From Roseospirillum parvum (GTDB lineage Bacteria; Pseudomonadota; Alphaproteobacteria; Rhodospirillales; Rhodospirillaceae), in the NCBI RefSeq assembly GCF_900100455.1, contig NZ_FNCV01000009.1, forward strand, positions 34,542-98,541: 64,000 nt of DNA, read 5' to 3'. Below the pieces are notes generated by a model. The model was not told the DNA's origin, did not search any database, and was given only the letters and a program-made list of their open reading frames with translations. Numbering within the stretch: the first letter of the stretch is position 1; each line of letters begins with the position of its first letter. Made by a program: the position numbers and the translations under genes. Positions 46,536 to 55,408 of the stretch are shown here, piece after piece.

Positions 46536-46914
46536 GGGGTAGGGCCCCCTTTTCCGACACTCCCATCATCCGGTTTCCACGCCCATCCCGGGCGAGGCGG
46601 GGCGGCAAGTTGGGGGCTTTGCCCCCAAACCCCCACCGGGGAAGCAGGGCTTCCCCGGACCCCTCCATTCGTTGGTGAACAATCGTTCCCTCTGAACGGG
46701 TCGCGTCGTGGTTTTTTTGGTTGCAGGCCAGCTTTGCTGGCCTGCGAAAACAACCGGGGAATGGGCACGCGGCCGGAGCTTGCCCTCCCAATGGTGCAGG
46801 CCAAGGCCTGCGTGCGGAAATCCGTCGGCTCGCTCGGCGATCAATGAATGGAGGGGGGCCGGGGGAGCCCCTGGCTCCCCCGGTGGGGTTTCAAAGGGGC
46901 AAAGCCCCTTTCAT
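46536..46914. repeat. Cluster of GC palindromes with inverted arms
   Basis: No gene. Individual hairpins: TTGGGGGCTTTGCCCCCAA (about 46609), CCGGGGAAGCAGGGCTTCCCCGG (about 46638), CAGGCCAGCTTTGCTGGCCTG (about 46726), CCGGGGGAGCCCCTGGCTCCCCCGG (about 46860) and AAAGGGGCAAAGCCCCTTT (about 46893). The block 46611-46674 and the block 46848-46908 are related to each other in inverted orientation (GGGGCTTTGCCCC...CTCCATTC). The whole therefore looks like a long inverted-repeat element, or two facing copies of one repeat. Confidence 0.75.
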
Positions 46915-47086
46915 ACCAACCGGCGATGAGTTTCACTCGAGCCGAGAGCGAAAAATCGGAACCACTTGGTGGTTCCAGATTTTTCGCTCAAATCGGCTCT
47001 ACATCTAAGATCGAGAGCAGATCGTGCGAAATCTGAAGCGCTCCGCGATTCACATTTCGCACGATCTGCTCTCATCGCCGGTTGGT
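46915..47086. repeat. 172-bp nested palindromic, MITE-like element
   Basis: Bounded by perfect 16-base terminal inverted repeats: ACCAACCGGCGATGAG at 46915-46930 and CTCATCGCCGGTTGGT at 47071-47086. Inside are hairpin C (GAGCGAAAAATC-GGAACCAC / GGTGGTTCC-GATTTTTCGCTC, about 46945-46990) and hairpin B (GAGAGCAGATCGTGCGAAAT, 47013-47032, with its complement at 47054-47073). Hairpin B is nearly identical to the one at 13428-13478. No coding capacity. Confidence 0.88.
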
Positions 47087-47107
47087 GTTTTGCGGCGCCC
47101 ATGAGAA

Positions 47108-47136
47108 AGCCGCCCGGCTTCGCGTGCCGGGCGGCT
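47108..47136 (-). terminator. Terminator of rpsD
   Basis: A perfect 11-base stem AGCCGCCCGGC / GCCGGGCGGCT with a 7-base loop, followed on the minus strand by TTTCTCAT. It lies 50 bases beyond the rpsD stop. Confidence 0.8.
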
Positions 47137-47185
47137 TTGCTGTCTGGGCCGGCGGCGGCCCGGGGGGCCGCCGGGGTCCTGTGTG

Positions 47186-47800
47186 TTAGCGCGAGTAGAA
47201 CTCGATGACCAGGTTCGGTTCCATGGTCACCGGGTAGGGCACGTCGGCCAACTGCGGGGTGCGCACGAAGGTGCCTTCCATCTTGTCGTGATCGACGGTG
47301 ATGTAGTCGGGCACGTCGCGCTCGGCCGACTCAACGGCCTCCAGCACCAGCGGCAGCTGGCGCGACTTGGTGCGCACGGTGATCACGTCGCCCTCGCGGA
47401 TCATGTAGCTGGGGATGGTCACCTTGCGGCCGTTGACCAGGACGTGGCCGTGGTTGACGAACTGCCGGGCGGCGAACACGGTGGGGACGAACTTCATCCG
47501 GTAGACCACGGCGTCGAGGCGGCGCTCGAGCAGGCCGATCAGGTTCTCCGAGGTGTCGCCCTTGCGGCTGTCGGCGTCGGCGTAGTAGCGGCGGAACTGC
47601 TTTTCCGAGATGTTGCCGTAGTAGCCCTTCAGCTTCTGCTTGGCCATCAGCTGGGTGCCGAAGTCGCTGGGCTTCTTGCGCCGCTGGCCGTGCTGGCCGG
47701 GGCCGTATTCGCGCTTGTTGACCGGACTCTTCGGTCGGCCCCAGAGGTTGACCCCGAGGCGGCGGTTGATCTTGTACTTGGACTCGTGACGCTTGCTCAT
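47186..47800 (-). CDS. rpsD: 30S ribosomal protein S4
   Basis: 204 residues, the universal length. N-terminal [43 protein letters not shown] in outline is the alphaproteobacterial form, without the four-Cys zinc finger. The S4 RNA-binding domain follows ([35 protein letters not shown]). It is one of the first proteins to bind 16S rRNA. The gene stands alone, outside the ribosomal protein operons, as is usual in this class. Confidence 0.98.
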   Translation of the reverse strand: MSKRHESKYKINRRLGVNLWGRPKSPVNKREYGPGQHGQRRKKPSDFGTQLMAKQKLKGYYGNISEKQFRRYYADADSRKGDTSENLIGLLERRLDAVVYRMKFVPTVFAARQFVNHGHVLVNGRKVTIPSYMIREGDVITVRTKSRQLPLVLEAVESAERDVPDYITVDHDKMEGTFVRTPQLADVPYPVTMEPNLVIEFYSR

Positions 47801-48017
47801 GAGGTGACGCGTGCCCCTTCGTTGAACAGCATTTTCAATGCTGTGTGAGGTGTTCTTGATGCCGTGGGCGAGGTTGGGGAAGGCCCCTTGTCGCCCCGGC
47901 GGCGTTGTGCCCGGTGATCCGGTCCGGTCGGAGCGTGCCTGTCAAGGGGCAGGTCCGGCCGGGGGCGGGGCGCAGGCTTCACGGGGCCGGCCCACATCCC
48001 GGGCGGTAAGGCGGCGC

Positions 48018-48045
48018 ATTATGCTGATCGCGCCGCGCTTGTCAA
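48018..48045 (-). promoter_or_regulatory. Sigma-70 promoter for rpsD
   Basis: On the minus strand, TTGACA (complement of 48040-48045) and CATAAT (complement of 48018-48023) are separated by 16 bases. It lies about 218 bases upstream of rpsD, leaving a long leader that could hold autoregulatory structure; I could not define one by eye. Confidence 0.65.
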
Positions 48046-48082
48046 AGGCAAATGGGGCAGATGGGGGGCAAATGGAGGCGCC

Positions 48083-49405
48083 TCAGCCCTTGGGCCTCAT
48101 GTCGATCACCCGCTTGGCCTTGCCCTGGCTGCGCTCGATCTCGCCCTGTTCCATGACCAGCACATCGGTGGAGACGCCGATGAACGACTTGATGTGGTGT
48201 TTCAGGTCGCGCGCCGCGTTGGCCTTGGCGCTGTCGTCGAACAGGCCCTGGCGCAATTCCACGGCGATGCTCATCTGGTCCAGGTGGCCGTCGCGGCGCA
48301 CCTTGATCTGATAGTGCGGGGCGAGGCGGCCATCCTTCAGGATCAGCTCCTCGATCTGGGTCGGGAAGACGTTGACCCCGCGGATGATCAGCATGTCGTC
48401 CGAGCGCCCGGTGATCTTGTCCATGCGCCGCATGCTGCGCGCCGTGCCCGGCATCAGACGGGTCAGGTCGCGGGTCCGGTAGCGGATCACCGGCATGGCG
48501 ATCTTGGTCAGGCTGGTGAACACCAACTCGCCGATCTCGCCGTCGGGCACCGGCTCGCCGGTCTGCGGGTCGATCACCTCGGGGTAGAAGTGGTCCTCCC
48601 AGATGTGCAGGCCGTCCTTGGTTTCGATGCACTCGCTGGCCACCCCGGGGCCGATCACCTCCGACAGGCCATAAAGGTCGATGGCGTCCATGCCCAGCCG
48701 GCCCTCGATCTCGCCGCGCATCTGCTGGGTCCACGGCTCGGCGCCGAACAGGCCCAGGCGCAGGCTGCAGGTGGCCGGGTCCAGGCCCTGGCGCTCCATC
48801 TCGTCGGCGATGACCAGCATGTAGGACGGGGTGACCATGATCACGTCGGGCCTGAAGTCGCGGATCAACTGGACCTGACGCTCAGTCTGGCCGCCCGACA
48901 TGGGGATCACCGTGCAGCCCAGGGTCTCGGCCCCGTAGTGGGCCCCCAGGCCGCCGGTGAACAGCCCGTAGCCATAGGCCACATGAACCAGATCGCCGCG
49001 CCGGCCGCCGGCGGCGCGGATCGAGCGGGCCATCACCTGGCCCCACATGCTGATGTCCTCGCGGGTGTAGCCGACCACCGTCGGCTTGCCGGTGGTGCCC
49101 GAGGAGGCGTGGATGCGCACCACCTGCTCGCGCGGCACGGCGAACATGCCGAAGGGATAGTTGGCCCTCAGATCTTCCTTGGAGGTGAAGGGGAACCTGG
49201 CGAGGTCGGCGATGCTGGTGAAGTCGTCCGGATGCACACCCTTGTCGCGGCACTTGTTCCGGAAGTGCTCGACGTTCTGATAGGTGTGGGTCAGCGTCCA
49301 TCGCAGGCGCTGGGTCTGGACCGCCGTGATCTCGTCCCGGGTGGCGATCTCGATGGGGTCCATTTCCCCTTCGAGGGGCCGCTTGTGCAGGTTCATCCCG
49401 GTCAT
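48083..49405 (-). CDS. paaK: Phenylacetate-CoA ligase
   Basis: 440 residues from ATG 49405 (GGGGGAG upstream; ATG 49363 is an alternative). The AMP-forming ligase motif is IHASSGTTGKPTVVGYT. LFGAEPWTQQMRGEIE, DLYGLSEVIGPGVASEC and TGRSDDMLIIRGVNVFPTQIEELIL are PaaK signatures. It activates phenylacetate to phenylacetyl-CoA, the first step of the Paa pathway. It reads in the same direction as paaI and paaG but starts 157 bases after paaI ends. The ring-oxygenation genes paaABCDE and paaZ are not in the window. Confidence 0.94.
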   Translation of the reverse strand: MTGMNLHKRPLEGEMDPIEIATRDEITAVQTQRLRWTLTHTYQNVEHFRNKCRDKGVHPDDFTSIADLARFPFTSKEDLRANYPFGMFAVPREQVVRIHASSGTTGKPTVVGYTREDISMWGQVMARSIRAAGGRRGDLVHVAYGYGLFTGGLGAHYGAETLGCTVIPMSGGQTERQVQLIRDFRPDVIMVTPSYMLVIADEMERQGLDPATCSLRLGLFGAEPWTQQMRGEIEGRLGMDAIDLYGLSEVIGPGVASECIETKDGLHIWEDHFYPEVIDPQTGEPVPDGEIGELVFTSLTKIAMPVIRYRTRDLTRLMPGTARSMRRMDKITGRSDDMLIIRGVNVFPTQIEELILKDGRLAPHYQIKVRRDGHLDQMSIAVELRQGLFDDSAKANAARDLKHHIKSFIGVSTDVLVMEQGEIERSQGKAKRVIDMRPKG

Positions 49406-49561
49406 GGCTCGTCTGTCTCCCCCGATGGCGCGCGGCCCGGTGTTGGTTCGCTGTCCCCTTGGCGCGGCGGTGTCGCATATTCCCGGCGCGAAATGAAGCA
49501 GGGAAGAAAGCACTCCTGGGCGGGTTTTTCAATGCCGAGGGACGCCGCCCGGGAGTTAAGT

Positions 49562-50059
49562 TCAGTCAGGAACCAGTCGATCCAGGTCCCCGGGCGGGAA
49601 GACATGGCCCTGGATGGTGCGCGAGTTGCCCCGGAACAGGGCCAGGGTGTCGCCGTGCTGGTTGGTCACCTTGACGTCATAGACCCCGTTGCGGCCGATC
49701 AGGCTGGCCTCGCGCGCCTCGGCCACCAGCACGTCGCCGGCCTTGCCGGGCGCGGTGTAGGTGATGCTGCACGAATGGGCCACGGTCAGCATGTTGTGGC
49801 TGTTGCAGGCATAGGCGAAGGCGCAGTCGGCCAGGGTGAAGGTGATCCCGCCATGGGTGGTGGCGTGGCCGTTCAGCATGTCCGGGCGTACCGGCATGGT
49901 CAGCCGGGCAAACCCGGGGCCGACCTTCTCGATGCTGATGCCGAAGCTCTTGGCCGCTTCGTCGCGGGCCATCATGGCCTGGGCGACGGCCTCGGCGATG
50001 CGCTGTTCGATGGGCCGGGCAAAGGCGCCGTCGGCGCCATCGATGGGGGTTTCGGTCAT
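49562..50059 (-). CDS. paaI: PaaI hydroxyphenylacetyl-CoA thioesterase
   Basis: 165 residues, a hotdog-fold thioesterase. The active-site segment NGHATTHGGITFTLADCAFAYACNSH contains the catalytic aspartate of PaaI. In the pathway it rescues CoA from dead-end intermediates. It follows paaG after 18 bases, so the two are co-transcribed. Confidence 0.93.
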   Translation of the reverse strand: MTETPIDGADGAFARPIEQRIAEAVAQAMMARDEAAKSFGISIEKVGPGFARLTMPVRPDMLNGHATTHGGITFTLADCAFAYACNSHNMLTVAHSCSITYTAPGKAGDVLVAEAREASLIGRNGVYDVKVTNQHGDTLALFRGNSRTIQGHVFPPGDLDRLVPD

Positions 50060-50077
50060 CGGGCGGTGTCCAAAGGT

Positions 50078-50863
50078 TCAGCGGCCCTTGAAGTCGGGCT
50101 GGCGTTTTTCCTTGAAAGCGGCCACGCCCTCGGCGTGGTCCTCGCTGCGGGCGGCGATCTTCTGCAGGTCGCGCTCCATGTTGAGTTGGTGGTCCAGGTT
50201 GTGGGTGGCGCTGTCGTGCAGGGCCCGCTTGGTCAGGCCCAGGGCGACGGTGGGCAGGGCGGCCAGCCGGGCGGCCAGGGCGCTGGCCTCGTCGGCGAGG
50301 GCGTCATCGTCGACCACCTTCCAGATCAGCCCCCAGGCCAGGGCCTGTTCGGCCTCCAGCGGTTCGCCGAGCAGGCACAGGCCCATCGCCCGTTGCAGGC
50401 CGACCAGCCGGGGCAGCAGCCAGGTGCCGCCCGAATCGGGAACCAGGCCGATCTTCGAGAAGGCCTGGATGAAGCGCGCCGAGCGCCCGGCCAGCACCAG
50501 ATCGCAGGCCAGCGCGATGTTGGCCCCGGCCCCGGCGGCCACCCCGTTGACCGCCGCGACCACGGGGAACGGCAAATCGCGCAGCGAGCGGACCAGCGGG
50601 TTGTAGTGATGGTCCAGGGTCTGGGCCAGATCGAGCGGGCGTTCGCCGGGGCCGGTCTCGCCCAGGTCCTGGCCGGCCGAGAAGGCGCGCCCGGCGCCGG
50701 AAAGCAGCAGGCAGCGCACCGACTCGTCCTGGCGCACCTGCTTCAGGGCCTGGCGCAACTCGCCGTGCATCTGAATGGTGAAGCTGTTCAGCTTGTCGGG
50801 GCGGTTCAGGGTCAGGCGGGCGACCCCATCGGCGATCTCAAGGCGAATGGTGTCGTAGCTCAT
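50078..50863 (-). CDS. paaG: Epoxyphenylacetyl-CoA isomerase (enoyl-CoA hydratase family)
   Basis: 261 residues from ATG 50863 (MSYDTIRLEIADGVARLTLNRPDKLNSF). The crotonase oxyanion-hole segments are SGAGRAFSAGQDLG and AAVNGVAAGAGANIALACDLV. The conserved aspartate needed for PaaG ring expansion fits LVPDSGGTWLLPRLVG. It converts ring-1,2-epoxyphenylacetyl-CoA to the oxepin. A long open frame continues upstream on this strand but is antisense to the kinase gene and is not part of the protein. Confidence 0.92.
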   Translation of the reverse strand: MSYDTIRLEIADGVARLTLNRPDKLNSFTIQMHGELRQALKQVRQDESVRCLLLSGAGRAFSAGQDLGETGPGERPLDLAQTLDHHYNPLVRSLRDLPFPVVAAVNGVAAGAGANIALACDLVLAGRSARFIQAFSKIGLVPDSGGTWLLPRLVGLQRAMGLCLLGEPLEAEQALAWGLIWKVVDDDALADEASALAARLAALPTVALGLTKRALHDSATHNLDHQLNMERDLQKIAARSEDHAEGVAAFKEKRQPDFKGR

Positions 50864-51019
50864 TAGGTAACTCCGGGTGGCGGAACGGACCCTCAGGATC
50901 GGGCCGGGCGGTTCGGAATGCAAGGCATCGACGGTTGCCTGACGGGCTCTGGTCAGGCGCCGCCGGATGGCGCAGGATGGCCGCCGCCCCACGTCCGCCA
51001 GCCGGAGACCGCCCGCACC

Positions 51020-51640
51020 ATGCCGACCTACGAGATCGAGGGGGTGCGCCCCGTCATCGACCCCACCGCCTTCGTCCATCCCGACGCCGTGCTGATCGGC
51101 GACGTGATCATCGGCCCCGGCTGCTACGTGGCGCCGGCCTGCTCGCTGCGCGGCGACTTCGGACGATTGATCCTGAAAGCCGGCTCGAACATCCAGGACA
51201 ATTGCACGATGCATGGTTTCCCCGGCACCGACACGGTGATCGAGGAGGACGGCCATGTGGGGCACGGCGCCGTGCTGCACGGCTGCGTGGTCGGGCGCAA
51301 CGCCCTGGTCGGCATGAACGCCACGGTGATGGACGGGGCGGTGATCGGCCCCGAGTGCATCGTCGCCGCGGCCAGCTTCATCAAGGCTGGCTGGCAGATT
51401 CCGGCCCGCTCGCTGGTCGCCGGGGTGCCGGGGCGCATCGTGCGCCAGGTCAGCGATGAAGAGTTGGCCTGGAAGGAGGAGGGCACCCGCGAGTACCAGA
51501 CCCTGACCCGGCGCAGCCTGGCCTCGCTGAAGCCCTGCGCGCCGCTGAGCGAGGTCGACGCCGAGCGCCAGGAACGGCGGGTCGAGGCCGGCGACGCCGA
51601 GCCGCTGTTCGCCCGCAAGAGCCAGGGCGGCAAGGATTGA
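51020..51640 (+). CDS. paaY: PaaY hexapeptide-repeat protein
   Basis: 206 residues with left-handed beta-helix hexapeptides ([40 protein letters not shown]). The gamma-carbonic-anhydrase-like metal histidines lie in [18 protein letters not shown] and related turns. PaaY is a thioesterase-type detoxifying protein of the phenylacetate pathway. It diverges from paaG; the 156-base gap between them should hold both promoters. The C-terminal 40 residues are charged and extend beyond the helix. Confidence 0.92.
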   Translation: MPTYEIEGVRPVIDPTAFVHPDAVLIGDVIIGPGCYVAPACSLRGDFGRLILKAGSNIQDNCTMHGFPGTDTVIEEDGHVGHGAVLHGCVVGRNALVGMNATVMDGAVIGPECIVAAASFIKAGWQIPARSLVAGVPGRIVRQVSDEELAWKEEGTREYQTLTRRSLASLKPCAPLSEVDAERQERRVEAGDAEPLFARKSQGGKD

Positions 51641-51700
51641 GCCGGCGGGGGGGATGTCCCTATACTCGCCGGCGGGTGTTGTTTGGCAGCCGGGGGCGCC

Positions 51701-54103
51701 ATGACGGGCAGGGCAGCGGACGAGACGGCCGGGAGGGGAAGCCCCTCGGCGGGTGACCCGCGCGACGCCCTGGCCGCCGCCCTCAGGCGCAGCGGCGACC
51801 TGTTCCGCGACCTCGCCCTGGCCCACGCCGACTGGCTGTTCGAGCTGAACGCCGATCTCGACTTCATGTGGATCGCCGTCGGCAACGGCGGCTCGGCGTC
51901 GCTCGACCGGCTGATCGGCCGCCACTGGTTCGACGCGGTGGCCGAGGCCGAGGAGGACGGTCTGGCCAGCCATCGGGCCCAACTGGCCAACCGCCAGGGT
52001 TTCCGCAACCACCGTCTGTGGCTCGAGGTGCCGGGGCAGGGGCGGCGGCTGGTCCGGGTCAGTGCCCGCCCGGTGCGCGACGCCGCCGGGGTGTTCGCCG
52101 GCTATCGCGGGGTCGGGGTCGACATCTCCGACCAGGCCGAGGCCGAACGCCGGGCCGAGGACGCCGAGCGGCGGCTGGTCCGGGCCCTGAACAGCGCCGC
52201 CGGGGCGGTCGCCATCTGGAGCCCCGAGGACCGTCTGGTGATGTGCAACGAGGGCTTCGTGCAGCTCCTCATCCCCGGCACCCGACGGGCCGAGCTGACC
52301 GGACGGACCTTCGCCGAGGTGGCCTGCCTGAGCCCCCTGTTCCAGCAGCAGGATCGCCACGAGGCCGACGCCTGGCTCAGGATGCGCCGCGACAGCCACG
52401 CCCAGGCCGACGGTGAGCCGGTCGAGTTGACCCTGCCCGACGGGCGCCATTTCCTGGTTCGCGAAAGCCGCACCGAGGATGGCCAGACCATCGGCATCTA
52501 TGCCGACATCACCAACCGCCGCCTGACCGAGGCGGCGCTGGCCGAAAGCGAGGAACGCTATCGCACCCTGATCGAGATGATCCCGGACGGCATCATCGTG
52601 CTGGGGGGCGGGCGCATCCGCTTCGCCAACGCCGCCGCCGCCCGCCTGCTCGGCTTTGTCACCCCGGGCGAGATGACCGGCTGGCCGATCTGGGATCTGG
52701 TGCCGCCGCGCAGCCGGGCCGAGCTGGAGGACATGGTCTCGCGCACCGAGGGGCTGGGGCTGTCCGGCACCACCTTCGAGGCCCGTCTGCGCCATCAGGG
52801 CGGGCGGCTGGTGGTGGCCGAGATTTCCACCGCGCCGATCCATTTCGCCGGCCACCCGTCGACCCTGGCCGTGCTGCACGACATCAGCCGCCAGCAGGAA
52901 ACCCAACGCCAGTTGATCCAGGCCGCCAAGCTGGCCACCTTGGGCGAGATGGCCGCCGGCCTGGCCCACGAGCTGAGCCAGCCGCTCAACATCATGCGCA
53001 TGTCGGCCGATGCCGCCCTGCTCAAGATGGAGCGCGGGCGGGCCGATCCGGCCTACCTGCGCGAGACCTTCCAGGTGCTCTCCGAGCAGGCCGGGCGGAT
53101 GGGCGAGATCGTCCAGCACATGCGGGTGTTCAGCCGCCCGGACATCGGCCCGGCCACCCTGTTCGATCCCCGGGTGACCATCCGCCAGTCCAGCGCCATG
53201 GTGCGCAAGCAGTTCGCCCTGCAGGGCATCGCGGTCGACCTCAGGATGCCACTGGATGGCGAGATCCAGGTGCTGGGGCGGCCCATCCAGTTGGAGCAGG
53301 TGATCCTCAACATGCTGACCAACGCCCGCGACGCGCTGCAGGAGAAGGGCGCCGCCGAGCCGGCGGGCAGCGCCTTCGAGCCGGCCATCACGCTGCATCT
53401 GGCGGAAGTCGGTCAGCAGGTCCGCATCCGCATCGAGGACAACGGCCCGGGCATCCCCGAGTACGCCATGGACCGCCTGTTCGACCCCTTCTTCACCACC
53501 AAGCAGGAAGGCAAGGGAACCGGTCTTGGCCTGTCCATCAGCTATTCGGTGATCGCCGGCATGGGGGGCTCGCTGAACGCCCGCAACCTGAAGCAGGGGG
53601 CCGAGTTCACCATCCTTCTGCCGCTCGCCCGGGCGGCCCAGGGCGAGCCCCCGCCGGGGGCCGGCGCCCTGGCGGCCCCGCGTCGACAGCGAACAACCCG
53701 GCGGCCGCCCCGGGTGCTGGTGGTCGACGACGAGCCGGCCGCCGCCGACCGGGTGGCCGAATTCCTGACCGAGCGCGGCATCATGGTCAGTCGGGCGGCG
53801 GACGGGGCCAGTGCCCTGGCCCTGGCCGAGGAGAACGATCCCGACCTGGTGCTGACCGACCTCAGGATGCCCGGCCTGCACGGCAGCCATCTGATCGCCG
53901 AGTTGGCCGAGCGGGCGCCCGATCTGCCGGTGGTCATCCTGACCGGCCATCTCGAGGACAGCGACGGGGTGGCCGCCGCCGGGCCGACGGTGCGCCACGT
54001 GCTGTTCAAGCCGCTGTCGCTGTCGCGGCTGGCCGAGGTGGTCGACGAGGTGCTCGGCCCGACCCGTGAGGGCGGTGACGGGGGCGGCCAAGGCAACGGT
54101 TGA
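51701..54103 (+). CDS. PAS-domain hybrid histidine kinase with C-terminal receiver
   Basis: 800 residues, apparently cytosolic. Three PAS-like domains (about 30-155, 160-280, 290-410) precede a HisKA domain with H423 in [11 protein letters not shown], HATPase_c ([28 protein letters not shown]) and a receiver with D720 in VLTDLRMPG. The HELSQPL form of the H-box is typical of PAS-hybrid kinases. It is followed by a LuxR-type response regulator 59 bases downstream, its likely partner. Start ATG 51701 is preferred; ATG 51683 is possible. The signal is unknown. Confidence 0.9.
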   Translation: MTGRAADETAGRGSPSAGDPRDALAAALRRSGDLFRDLALAHADWLFELNADLDFMWIAVGNGGSASLDRLIGRHWFDAVAEAEEDGLASHRAQLANRQGFRNHRLWLEVPGQGRRLVRVSARPVRDAAGVFAGYRGVGVDISDQAEAERRAEDAERRLVRALNSAAGAVAIWSPEDRLVMCNEGFVQLLIPGTRRAELTGRTFAEVACLSPLFQQQDRHEADAWLRMRRDSHAQADGEPVELTLPDGRHFLVRESRTEDGQTIGIYADITNRRLTEAALAESEERYRTLIEMIPDGIIVLGGGRIRFANAAAARLLGFVTPGEMTGWPIWDLVPPRSRAELEDMVSRTEGLGLSGTTFEARLRHQGGRLVVAEISTAPIHFAGHPSTLAVLHDISRQQETQRQLIQAAKLATLGEMAAGLAHELSQPLNIMRMSADAALLKMERGRADPAYLRETFQVLSEQAGRMGEIVQHMRVFSRPDIGPATLFDPRVTIRQSSAMVRKQFALQGIAVDLRMPLDGEIQVLGRPIQLEQVILNMLTNARDALQEKGAAEPAGSAFEPAITLHLAEVGQQVRIRIEDNGPGIPEYAMDRLFDPFFTTKQEGKGTGLGLSISYSVIAGMGGSLNARNLKQGAEFTILLPLARAAQGEPPPGAGALAAPRRQRTTRRPPRVLVVDDEPAAADRVAEFLTERGIMVSRAADGASALALAEENDPDLVLTDLRMPGLHGSHLIAELAERAPDLPVVILTGHLEDSDGVAAAGPTVRHVLFKPLSLSRLAEVVDEVLGPTREGGDGGGQGNG

Positions 54104-54162
54104 ATCCCTTCGTGCAGTGCCGATAATTGCAGCCAACCCAGATCTGGAGTGAAACCACCGAC

Positions 54163-54858
54163 ATGCGGGTTCTTCTGGCCGACGATCACCACCTGGTCCA
54201 GCACGGCATGCGCCCCTTCCTGGAGGAACTGGAGCCGGGGACCGAGGTCCTGGTGGCGGCCGATTTCGCCGGCGCCATGGCCGGCCTGAAGGAACAGGGG
54301 CCGTGCGATCTGGCGGTGCTCGACCTCAATATGCCGGGCATGGAAGGCGGCGACGCCATCCGCCAGATGATGACCGCCCATCCGGAAATGCCGGTGGTGG
54401 TGCTGTCGGGCTCGGTCGATCCGGAGGACATCCTGCATTGCTATCGCCTGGATGCCGCGGCCTATCTGCCCAAGACCATGAGCGGCCCAGCCATGCTGGC
54501 GGTGCTGCGTCTGGTGCTGACCGGCGAGCGCTTCTTTCCCGCCTTCATGCTGGAGGCGCCGGCCCGGCCCCTGGTCAAGGGGCGGCCCGGCGGCGAGGCG
54601 ACGCGGGCCACCCTGTCGGCGGGCGGCGAGCCCGGTGGCGAGGGGCCGCTGGCCCGGCTGTCGGTGCGCGAGGCGGAGATCCTGGGCCTGATCATCGACG
54701 GCGGCACCAACAAGGAAATCGCCCGCCGGCTGGAAGTGCAGGAGATCACCGTCAAGGTGCACCTGCGCAACGTCTACCGCAAACTGGGCGCGGCCAACCG
54801 GGCCCAGGCGGTGCGCATCGCCCTGGAACATGGGTGGCTGGAGCGCAACGCTTCCTGA
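54163..54858 (+). CDS. LuxR/NarL-family response regulator
   Basis: 231 residues from ATG 54163. The receiver carries D54 in DLAVLDLNMPGMEGG. A Gly/Arg-rich linker (about 135-160) follows. The C-terminal LuxR HTH is LSVREAEILGLIIDGGTNKEIARRLEVQEITVKVHLRNVYRKL in outline. It is a transcription factor presumably phosphorylated by the upstream hybrid kinase. Target genes cannot be inferred. Confidence 0.9.
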   Translation: MRVLLADDHHLVQHGMRPFLEELEPGTEVLVAADFAGAMAGLKEQGPCDLAVLDLNMPGMEGGDAIRQMMTAHPEMPVVVLSGSVDPEDILHCYRLDAAAYLPKTMSGPAMLAVLRLVLTGERFFPAFMLEAPARPLVKGRPGGEATRATLSAGGEPGGEGPLARLSVREAEILGLIIDGGTNKEIARRLEVQEITVKVHLRNVYRKLGAANRAQAVRIALEHGWLERNAS

Positions 54859-54936
54859 AAAAACCTCTTGAGACCGACGGGCTGGCCGGCTTGCGGGTGG
54901 ACTTCGGGGGCCCTTTGAGAGTATCGGAGGGTCGGC

Positions 54937-54963
54937 GCCGACTCGATTCTCGGGCGAGTCGGC
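54937..54963. promoter_or_regulatory. Three GANTC methylation sites in an inverted repeat upstream of gcrA
   Basis: GACTC 54940-54944, GATTC 54945-54949 and GAGTC 54956-54960 lie within the perfect inverted repeat GCCGACTCG-N9-CGAGTCGGC, about 55-80 bases before the gcrA start. GANTC is the CcrM methylation target in alphaproteobacteria, and GcrA acts at methylated GANTC promoters. Confidence 0.7.
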
Positions 54964-55018
54964 CGCCCTTCCCGGGAGCGCCTTCCGGGACCACACGCAA
55001 GCAAACCAGGGGCTGGGC

Positions 55019-55396
55019 ATGGTCTGGAACGACGAGCGGATCGAGGAACTGAAGCGTCTGTGGGCCGAAGGGCTGACCACCGGCGAGATCGGCAAGCAAC
55101 TGGGCGTTTCCAAGAACGCCGTGGTCGGCAAGGCCCATCGCCTGGGCCTCAAGGGCCGGCCGAGCCCGATCAAGCGGGTCAAGACCCCCGGCAAGGCGGC
55201 GGCCGAGCCGGAACCGCGCATCCACTCCATGGTCGATCTGTCGCACAACACCTGCCGCTGGCCGATCGGCGACCCCAAGGAGCCGGGCTTCCACTTCTGC
55301 GGCAAGCCGACCCTGCCCGGCAAACCCTACTGTGCCGAGCACGCCGCCATCGCCTATGTCTCCGGCGGCAAGAACCGCGACGACAGCGCCGCCTGA
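55019..55396 (+). CDS. gcrA: Cell-cycle transcriptional regulator GcrA
   Basis: 125 residues. The N-terminal HTH, MVWNDERIEELKRLWAEGLTTGEIGKQLGVSKNAVVGKAHRLGLKGRPSP in outline, is the GcrA family signature. A linker with Pro/Lys follows, then the C-terminal sigma-70-binding domain (NTCRWPIGDPKEPGFHFCG...PYCAEHAAIAY). GcrA recruits sigma-70 RNA polymerase at GANTC promoters. Family proteins are usually 150-170 residues, so the linker here is short. Confidence 0.95.
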   Translation: MVWNDERIEELKRLWAEGLTTGEIGKQLGVSKNAVVGKAHRLGLKGRPSPIKRVKTPGKAAAEPEPRIHSMVDLSHNTCRWPIGDPKEPGFHFCGKPTLPGKPYCAEHAAIAYVSGGKNRDDSAA

Positions 55397-55408
55397 CGGG
55401 AACTCCAC

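Noticed and set aside
50078..54136. A minus-strand open frame of about 1350 codons running through paaG and across paaY and the hybrid kinase
   Set aside because: Only the last 261 codons are paaG. The rest is antisense to paaY and the kinase and has the His/Gln/Gly-rich composition of a high-GC shadow frame.
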